Part shown: positions 1 through 5,032 of the stretch, piece by piece
Layout of the letters: each line of letters opens with the position of its first letter
Position numbering within the stretch: position 1 is the first letter of the stretch
Source: Clostridia bacterium
GTDB lineage: Bacteria; Bacillota; Clostridia; Christensenellales; Borkfalkiaceae
Length of the DNA stretch: 5,032 nt
Direction: 5' to 3'
Assembly: GCA_021205485.1 (NCBI GenBank)
Contig: JAJPXK010000158.1
Coordinates: forward strand, 1-5,032
Translations under genes and position numbers: made by a program
Notes under the pieces: generated by a model
Told to the model about the DNA's origin: nothing
Seen by the model: the letters and a program-made list of their open reading frames with translations, nothing else
Database searches by the model: none

Positions 1-1594
1 AAGCGGCGGCAAGGGTACCGTTTACGTTATCGAGATGTGCCTTGTTCTTGTTGCGTTAGGCGTTATAGGGCTTGTCTGCGCTGTATTCGCTCAGTACTTT
101 GCGGCGAAAGCGGCGGTAGGTTTTTCCTATAAACTCAGGAACGACTTGTTTGCAAAAATACAGTCGCTCTCTTATTCAGAAATCGACGGCATCGGCACGT
201 CTAAAATGATTACCCGCATGACAAGCGACGTAAACCAGGTGCAAAACGGCGTAAATATGGTTTTGAGGCTGTTTATGCGTTCGCCCGTAATAGTTTTCGG
301 CGCGATGATTATGGCGTTTACTATAGACGCGTTGGCGGGAGGCATCTTTGCAATATCCACTATAATTTTGCTTGTTATAATATTCGGAATACTTTTTGCA
401 ACAATTCCCCTGTATAAAAGGGTGCAAAACAATCTTGACGATGTAACCGTATCAACAAGGGAATCTCTTACGGGCGCAAGGGTAATCAGGGCTTTCTGCA
501 ACGAAGAAAAGGAGATCAACTCTTTTAACACAAAAAACGCCAAACTCAAAAAATCGCAAAATTTTGCGGGCTATATATCCTCGCTTATGAATCCGCTTAC
601 ATACGCCGTCATAAACGTAGGCATAATTCTGCTTATTAACGCAGGGGCGATCAAAGTTAACGCAGGTTCTCTTTCTCAGGGCGACGTCGTCGCGCTTTAT
701 AACTATATGTCGCAGATTCTTGTAGAGCTTATAAAGCTTGCCAATCTTATAATTACCCTTACAAAATCTTTCGCCTGCGGCAGCCGTATTTCAGAAATTT
801 TGGATATGCAGCCTTCGTTAAAGCACGAAACGTGCGAAAGAAAGGAGGGGATGCCCTTTATCTCTTTTGAAAACGTCAGCATGAAGTACTCCGCTGAAGG
901 CGGCAAGGCCCTCACCGATATTTCTTTTACGGCGGAAAAGGGCGAAACGATAGGAATAATAGGCGGCACCGGTTCGGGCAAAACAACGCTTGTAAATTTA
1001 ATACCTCATTTTTACGATGCCTGCGAAGGGAAAGTCTGTGTGGACGGAATGGACGTTTGCGGTTATTCAGATGAAGAGATAAGGGAAAAATGCGGCATTG
1101 TACCGCAAAAAGCCGTATTGTTCAACGGAACTATAGCTGAAAATCTTCGCTGGGGCAACGGCGACGCCACAGAGGAAGAACTTATGCAGGCGGTAAAAAC
1201 TGCTCAGGCGGAGGATGTGATAAAGGCAAAGCCTTCGGGCCTTGATGAACAGGTAGAGCAGGGCGGAGCAAACTTTTCAGGCGGGCAAAAACAGAGGCTC
1301 ACCATCGCGAGGGCGCTCGTCAAAAAGCCTGAAATTCTCATTCTTGACGACAGCGCCTCGGCCCTCGACTACGCTACCGACGCTAATTTAAGAAAGTCTA
1401 TAAAGGAACTTGACTATAATCCTACGGTATTTATAGTGTCGCAGAGAACTTCGTCTATAAGAAACGCTGATAAAATTATAGTTCTTGACCATGGCGTTAT
1501 GGCAGGCATCGGCACGCATGACGAGCTTTTGCAAAATTGCCCGTTATACAGCGAAATTCACTATTCGCAGTACGGAAAGGGAGGTGTACAGTAA
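1..1594 (+). CDS. ABC exporter half-transporter, subunit A with degenerate ATPase site (5' partial)
   Basis: Membrane permease fused to an ATPase domain, half of a multidrug/lipid/peptide-type ABC exporter; the substrate cannot be read from sequence. The frame is open to the left edge (first whole codon at base 2, 530 codons visible). The family is usually about 575-590 residues, so the true start and first membrane helix lie outside; the ATG at 35 falls in the membrane domain before helix 2 and is not the start. Numbering from that Met: hydrophobic segments about 3-24, 84-105, 106-127 and 188-206; ABC domain from about 275 with A-loop Tyr285, Walker A GGTGSGKTT 310-318, Q-loop Gln358, signature FSGGQ 414-418, Walker B ending Asp438. 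The next residue, normally catalytic Glu, is Asp439, and the switch His is Gln470 (VSQR). This pattern is known for the degenerate-site subunit of heterodimeric exporters (TM287-like). Its stop codon abuts the start of the partner gene. Family call is firm; pairing is inferred from motifs and position. Confidence 0.96.
   Translation, partial: SGGKGTVYVIEMCLVLVALGVIGLVCAVFAQYFAAKAAVGFSYKLRNDLFAKIQSLSYSEIDGIGTSKMITRMTSDVNQVQNGVNMVLRLFMRSPVIVFGAMIMAFTIDALAGGIFAISTIILLVIIFGILFATIPLYKRVQNNLDDVTVSTRESLTGARVIRAFCNEEKEINSFNTKNAKLKKSQNFAGYISSLMNPLTYAVINVGIILLINAGAIKVNAGSLSQGDVVALYNYMSQILVELIKLANLIITLTKSFACGSRISEILDMQPSLKHETCERKEGMPFISFENVSMKYSAEGGKALTDISFTAEKGETIGIIGGTGSGKTTLVNLIPHFYDACEGKVCVDGMDVCGYSDEEIREKCGIVPQKAVLFNGTIAENLRWGNGDATEEELMQAVKTAQAEDVIKAKPSGLDEQVEQGGANFSGGQKQRLTIARALVKKPEILILDDSASALDYATDANLRKSIKELDYNPTVFIVSQRTSSIRNADKIIVLDHGVMAGIGTHDELLQNCPLYSEIHYSQYGKGGVQ
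1579..1586 (+). promoter_or_regulatory. Ribosome binding site for exporter subunit B, inside the end of subunit A
   Basis: GGGAGGTG matches the anti-Shine-Dalgarno sequence almost perfectly and ends 8 bases before the ATG at 1595. It lies wholly within the last codons of the upstream gene, and the upstream TAA (1592-1594) touches the ATG. A ribosome finishing subunit A is thus already at the start of subunit B. This favours translational coupling and equal amounts of the two subunits (inference). Confidence 0.88.
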
Positions 1595-3355
1595 ATGGAA
1601 AAGGCCTCTAAGAAAAAGATTTTAAAACGTATTTTTAAGCAATTAAAGGGATATACGCCTTATATAATACTTTCTGTATTGATGGCAATAATTACCGTGG
1701 CTGGCAATCTGATTATCCCTATATTCTTCGGCGACGCCATAGACCTTATAGCTGAAAACGGCAAAACAAGTTTTGATGAAATTTATACGGATTTTATCTA
1801 TATAGGCATCGCAATAGCGGTGACATGCGTCGCTCAGTGGCTTTTGAATATCATAAACAATAAAATTACCTATTCCGTTACGGCAGATATAAGAAAGCAG
1901 GCATTCGAGCATATACAAGAGCTTCCGCTGAAGTATCTTGACGGCCACCCTTACGGAGATATTGTAAGCCGCAACATCGCCGACGTAGACCAGTTTGCCG
2001 ACGGACTTTTGATGGGCTTTACACAGCTTTTTACAGGCGTGCTTACCATTGTAAGCGTACTTGTGTTGATGTTTGTATTAAACTGGATAGTAGCCATCGC
2101 CGTATTCGTATTAACGCCGCTGTCACTTTTTATAGCCAAATTTATTGCCTCGCGGACCTACTCAATGTTCAGAAAGACCTCAGAAATAAGGGGCGAACAG
2201 ACTGCCATGATAGACGAAATGGTAGGCAATTTAAAGGTAGTGCAGGCGTTCTCGCACGAAGACGAAAATATGGAAAAGTTTGACGAGGTTAACAGCCGCC
2301 TTACAAAGGCTTCGTTAAACTCAATATTCTTTTCTTCGCTAACAAACCCTACCACAAGGTTTATAAACAGCCTTGTATACGCCGCCGTGGCTCTGGCCGG
2401 AGCGCTTACGATAATTTATCCGAATGTTTTGCCTATAACCTTCACCATAGGCAATCTCAGCACGCTGCTTTCGTATACAAACCAGTATACAAAGCCTTTT
2501 AACGAGATTACGGGAGTAATTACCGAACTGCAGAACGCTATAGCCTGCGCGGGCAGAATTTACGAGGTGATTGACGAACCTGCGCAGATACCCGATAAAG
2601 ACGACGCCTTAACGCTTGAAAACGTAAAGGGCGACATTAAGTTTGACAACGTCGCATTCTCTTACACCGCCGACAGAAAACTTATCGAAAATCTTAACCT
2701 TGACGTAAAGGAAGGGCAGCGGATAGCCATTGTAGGGCCTACGGGCTGCGGAAAGACAACGCTTATCAATCTGTTGATGAGGTTTTACGACGTGGACGAA
2801 GGCGGCATAAGCGTAGACGGAAATGACGTAAGAGACGTAACCCGCGCGTCTTTGCGGCGAAATTACGGAATGGTTTTGCAGGATACCTGGCTTAAAAGCG
2901 GCACCATAAAGCAAAATATCGCGATGGGCAAACCCGACGCCACCGACGAAGAGATAATTGAGGCGGCAAAGCAGGCTCACGCTCACAAATTTATCATCCA
3001 GCTTGAAAACGGCTACGATACCTACATTTCCGAGGACGGCGGAAACCTGTCTCAGGGGCAGAAACAGCTATTGTGCATAACAAGAATTATGCTCTGCCTG
3101 CCGCCGATGCTCATTTTAGACGAAGCTACTTCGTCTATAGATACCAGAACGGAACTCAATATCCAAAGCGCTTTCGCGCAGATGATGGAGGGAAGAACGA
3201 GCTTTATAGTGGCTCACAGGCTTTCCACCGGAAAAAATGACGACCTTATACTTGATATGAAGGACGGAAAGATAATTGAACAAGGCAAACACGAAGATTT
3301 AATTGCCCTTGGCGGATTCTACAACAAGCTGTACAACAGCCAGTTCGCCGTATAA
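1595..3355 (+). CDS. ABC exporter half-transporter, subunit B with catalytic Glu and altered signature
   Basis: Complete 586-residue half-transporter, normal length for the family. The start is set by a strong ribosome binding site and the Lys-rich cytoplasmic N-terminus (MEKASKKK) seen in such exporters. Approximate membrane segments: 22-45, 66-87, 139-161, 162-184, 252-275 and 281-305; cytoplasmic coupling region near 207-230 (MVGNLKVVQAFSHE). ABC domain from about 347: A-loop Tyr357, Walker A GPTGCGKTT 381-389 with Lys387, Q-loop in GMVLQD, Walker B LILDE with catalytic Glu510, D-loop SSID, switch His541 in VAHRLST. The signature is LSQGQ (485-489) rather than LSGGQ: Gln replaces the first Gly. 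Paired with subunit A, this altered signature would face A's Asp/Gln site, while B's complete Walker site meets A's normal FSGGQ, giving one active and one degenerate site. Known relatives of this architecture include BmrCD/YheIH, LmrCD and TM287/288; which one is closest cannot be decided here. Substrate unknown. Followed after 19 bases by the ABC-F gene. Confidence 0.96.
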   Translation: MEKASKKKILKRIFKQLKGYTPYIILSVLMAIITVAGNLIIPIFFGDAIDLIAENGKTSFDEIYTDFIYIGIAIAVTCVAQWLLNIINNKITYSVTADIRKQAFEHIQELPLKYLDGHPYGDIVSRNIADVDQFADGLLMGFTQLFTGVLTIVSVLVLMFVLNWIVAIAVFVLTPLSLFIAKFIASRTYSMFRKTSEIRGEQTAMIDEMVGNLKVVQAFSHEDENMEKFDEVNSRLTKASLNSIFFSSLTNPTTRFINSLVYAAVALAGALTIIYPNVLPITFTIGNLSTLLSYTNQYTKPFNEITGVITELQNAIACAGRIYEVIDEPAQIPDKDDALTLENVKGDIKFDNVAFSYTADRKLIENLNLDVKEGQRIAIVGPTGCGKTTLINLLMRFYDVDEGGISVDGNDVRDVTRASLRRNYGMVLQDTWLKSGTIKQNIAMGKPDATDEEIIEAAKQAHAHKFIIQLENGYDTYISEDGGNLSQGQKQLLCITRIMLCLPPMLILDEATSSIDTRTELNIQSAFAQMMEGRTSFIVAHRLSTGKNDDLILDMKDGKIIEQGKHEDLIALGGFYNKLYNSQFAV

Positions 3356-3363
3356 AAAATTTC

Positions 3364-3368
3364 AGGAG
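3364..3368 (+). promoter_or_regulatory. Ribosome binding site deciding the ABC-F start
   Basis: AGGAG lies 6 bases before the ATG at 3375, inside the 19-base gap after the exporter stop codon. It decides between two in-frame ATGs. The earlier one, at 3303, lies within the exporter gene, has no comparable site and would add 24 residues unlike any ABC-F N-terminus. From 3375 the protein opens with MLQVNNVSLQYG, the expected first strand of an ABC domain. Confidence 0.88.
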
Positions 3369-3374
3369 AATATA

Positions 3375-4949
3375 ATGCTTCAGGTAAACAACGTGTCGCT
3401 GCAATACGGCAGCAAAAAACTGTTTGAGGACGTAAACCTTAAATTCACAAAGGGAAACTGCTATGGCATAATAGGCGCAAACGGCGCAGGAAAGTCCACT
3501 TTTCTTAAAATTCTGAGCGGAGAGATAGAACCTAACAAAGGAGAAGTTACGCTTGACAAGACCGAAAGAATGTCTGTGCTTATGCAAAACCAGAACGCTT
3601 TCGACAATGTAACCGTGCTCAGGGCGGTAATGCTCGGGCATAGGCGTCTTGTAAGGATAATGGACGAAAAGGACGCTTTATACGCCAAAGAGGAATTTAC
3701 CGAAGCCGACGGCGTACGAGCGAGCGAACTCGAGGCCGAATTTGCCGAACTCGGCGGCTGGGAAGCCGAATACGAAGCTCAGACGCTGTTAAACGCCCTG
3801 GATATCGCCGAAGACTGCCATTATATGATGATGGCCGATCTTGACGCCAAACGCAAGGTAAAGGTGCTTCTCGCTCAGGCCCTTTGCGGCAATCCCGACG
3901 TACTATTATTGGACGAACCTACAAACAACCTTGACATCACGCCGGTCCGCTGGCTGGAAAATTACCTTTTAGACTTTGAAAATACAATTATAATAGTTTC
4001 GCACAACAGGCATTTTTTAAATAAAGTTTGCACGCATATCTGCGACGTAGACTACGGCAAAATCAATATGATGCTTGGCAACTACGACTTCTGGTACGAA
4101 ACAAGCCAGCTTTTAGCCCGCCAGCAGAAGGACCAGAACAAGAAAAATGAGCAGAGGGCGAAGGAGTTGCAGGACTTTATCGCCCGTTTCGCCGCCAACG
4201 CATCTAAATCGAGGCAGGCGACTTCAAGAAAGAAAGAGCTTGAAAAATTGACCATCTCTGACTTTAAACCCTCACTCAGAAAATACCCCTATATAGATTT
4301 CAAGTTTGAAAAAGAGATCGGCAACGATATCTTAATGGTAGAAAATCTTACTAAAAAAGGGTATTTTGAAAACGTTTCTTTCACCGTGCAAAAGGATGAA
4401 AAAATAGGCATTGTAAGCGATAAAAGCACAACAATTTCTATGCTTTACGATATTCTGACGGGCAAAGTCCAGCCTGATAGCGGCACGGTAAAATGGGGCA
4501 AGACCATATCCGTCTCTTACTTCCCCGAAAACAATTCCGAATATTTCCAGGGGTGCGAACTTACGCTTGTCCAGTGGCTTTCGCAATTTTCTAAAGACCA
4601 CTACGAGGAGTATCTTCGCGGCTGGCTCGGCAGAATGCTTTTTTCGGGCGAAGAAGCTTTAAAGCAGGCTAAGGTTTTAAGCGGCGGCGAAAAGGTTCGC
4701 TGCATGCTCGCAAAAATGATGCTCGAAGGGGGGAATTTCCTGATTTTTGACGAGCCTACAAACCACCTTGACCTTGAAAGCATTACGGCTTTAAACAACG
4801 GCATGAAGAGCTTTAAGGGCTGCATGCTTTTCACCTCGCACGACCAGGAACTTATGAACACCGTAGCCAACAGGATTATAGAGATAAACGGCACGAAGAC
4901 TTTCGACAAAAATCTTACGTACGATGAGTACGTCGATCTTATGTCTTAA
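3375..4949 (+). CDS. ABC-F family tandem ATPase, YkpA/YbiT-like
   Basis: Soluble 524-residue protein with two ABC domains and no membrane segment. ABC-F proteins bind the ribosomal E site and act on translation; some give antibiotic resistance by target protection. Domain 1: Walker A GANGAGKST 34-42, Q-loop Gln71, arm-like Glu/Ala-rich insert about 108-140, Walker B LLLDEPTNNLD with Asp180/Glu181, switch His210. The charged linker, about 241-300, includes a helical hairpin around FIARFAANASKSRQ. Domain 2: signature LSGGE 435-439, Walker B FDEPTNHLD with Asp459/Glu460, His489. Odd points: the domain 1 signature position reads LDAKR (156-160), and the domain 2 Walker A is replaced by SDKSTTIS (348-355) with Ile354 at the Lys position; the domain 2 Q-loop has Glu385 in YFPEN. 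Both losses fall in one composite site; the other is intact. The arm, short linker and LRKYP/YFP/NSEYF segments fit the YkpA/YbiT-like group, not classic resistance ABC-Fs with a long linker tip. Probably co-transcribed with the exporter. Family call is firm; subgroup likely; cellular role unproven. Confidence 0.94.
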   Translation: MLQVNNVSLQYGSKKLFEDVNLKFTKGNCYGIIGANGAGKSTFLKILSGEIEPNKGEVTLDKTERMSVLMQNQNAFDNVTVLRAVMLGHRRLVRIMDEKDALYAKEEFTEADGVRASELEAEFAELGGWEAEYEAQTLLNALDIAEDCHYMMMADLDAKRKVKVLLAQALCGNPDVLLLDEPTNNLDITPVRWLENYLLDFENTIIIVSHNRHFLNKVCTHICDVDYGKINMMLGNYDFWYETSQLLARQQKDQNKKNEQRAKELQDFIARFAANASKSRQATSRKKELEKLTISDFKPSLRKYPYIDFKFEKEIGNDILMVENLTKKGYFENVSFTVQKDEKIGIVSDKSTTISMLYDILTGKVQPDSGTVKWGKTISVSYFPENNSEYFQGCELTLVQWLSQFSKDHYEEYLRGWLGRMLFSGEEALKQAKVLSGGEKVRCMLAKMMLEGGNFLIFDEPTNHLDLESITALNNGMKSFKGCMLFTSHDQELMNTVANRIIEINGTKTFDKNLTYDEYVDLMS

Positions 4950-5032
4950 AAGTTTTCGACATAAAATTACAATAAAATCTAAATTTTGTAATAATTATTT
5001 CACAATATTTTACAATATAACTTTACTTTAGC
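4950..5032. other. AT-rich non-coding tail after the operon
   Basis: After the ABC-F stop codon the base composition drops sharply: 14 G/C in 83 bases by hand count, against mid-40s % in the genes. No start codon with a ribosome binding site and no RNA gene is seen. The drop is typical of an intergenic region and marks the end of the coding block. The window ends before any next gene. Confidence 0.7.
4966..4992 (+). terminator. Weak AT-only hairpin, possible transcript end
   Basis: ATTACA (4966-4971) plus AAAT (4975-4978) can pair with ATTT (4983-4986) plus TGTAAT (4987-4992). This gives 10 base pairs around a 4-base CTAA loop, with a 3-base bulge on the left arm and only one G-C pair. The following AATTATTT is AT-rich but not a clean U-run. 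Position after the last gene suits a terminator, but stability is low and such pairing is easy to find by chance in DNA this AT-rich. Confidence 0.2.

Noticed and set aside
35..37. ATG at 35 as the real start of the first gene
   Set aside because: The frame is open back to base 2, and starting here would remove the first membrane helix and leave about 519 residues, short for a half-transporter. No ribosome binding site is seen before it.
3303..3374. Upstream in-frame ATG at 3303 as the start of the ABC-F gene
   Set aside because: It overlaps the end of the exporter gene by 53 bases, lacks a good ribosome binding site, and the extra 24 residues do not resemble an ABC-F N-terminus. ATG 3375 has AGGAG at proper spacing.
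3690..3780. Repeated GCCGAA/GAACTCG-like words as a DNA repeat
   Set aside because: They encode the Glu/Ala-rich arm helices of the ABC-F protein; the repetition is explained by amino-acid composition and there is no regular unit.
172..4909. Several minus-strand open frames of 60-130 codons
   Set aside because: All lie opposite the three conserved genes, show no recognisable domains, and look like shadows of the coding strand.
3375..4949. Calling the ABC-F protein an antibiotic resistance (target protection) factor
   Set aside because: The inter-domain linker is short and YkpA/YbiT-like rather than the long tip of Vga/Lsa/OptrA-type proteins. Linkage to an exporter alone is not enough for that call.
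4941..4962. Inverted repeat ATGTC / GACAT across the ABC-F stop codon
   Set aside because: Only five strong pairs, with mismatches inside and a tiny loop; no U-run follows. Probably chance.
4986..5016. Possible promoter: TTGTAA (4986-4991) and TACAAT (5011-5016)
   Set aside because: The spacer is 19 bases, the -35 match is only 4 of 6, and such hexamers arise readily in DNA with about 17% G+C. No downstream gene is visible to support it.

Overview
The window holds three tightly packed genes, all on the + strand, and all three encode ABC-superfamily ATPases. The first two are half-transporters (membrane domain plus ATPase domain) that look like the two subunits of one heterodimeric multidrug-type exporter. 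The third is a soluble tandem-ATPase ABC-F protein of the YkpA/YbiT-like type, a family of ribosome-associated translation factors. The first gene is cut by the left edge of the window and lacks roughly its first 50-60 codons. The other two are complete.

Layout: 1-1594 exporter subunit A (partial); 1595-3355 exporter subunit B, whose ATG directly follows the TAA of subunit A with no gap; 3356-3374 a 19-base gap with a ribosome binding site; 3375-4949 the ABC-F gene; 4950-5032 a very AT-rich non-coding tail (14 G/C in 83 bases by hand count). The spacing implies one transcript whose promoter lies upstream of the window. No convincing promoter is visible, and the end of the transcript is at best a weak AT-only hairpin.

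Organism: GGAGG-type ribosome binding sites, AT-leaning but not extreme base composition (mid-40s % G+C by eye), TAA stops, frequent ATA and AGG codons, and the protein style all suggest a Firmicute of the class Clostridia, possibly an uncultured gut lineage. This is inference; there is no taxonomic marker in the window.

How the genes work together: the active-site motifs are complementary. Subunit A has Asp in place of the catalytic Glu and Gln in place of the switch His, but a normal FSGGQ signature. Subunit B has the normal Glu and His but an altered LSQGQ signature. In a head-to-tail dimer this gives one working and one degenerate ATP site, as known for TM287/288, LmrCD and BmrCD. The ABC-F protein shows the same logic within one chain: its second Walker A (invariant Lys lost) and its first signature motif (LDAKR instead of LSGGE) are both eroded, and these two build the same composite site, while the other site is intact. 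Why an efflux pump and an ABC-F translation factor share a transcript is the most interesting open question here. A joint drug or translation-stress response is possible, but the sequence does not prove it. Apart from that, the window is ordinary chromosomal-type sequence, and I see no clearly undescribed system in it.
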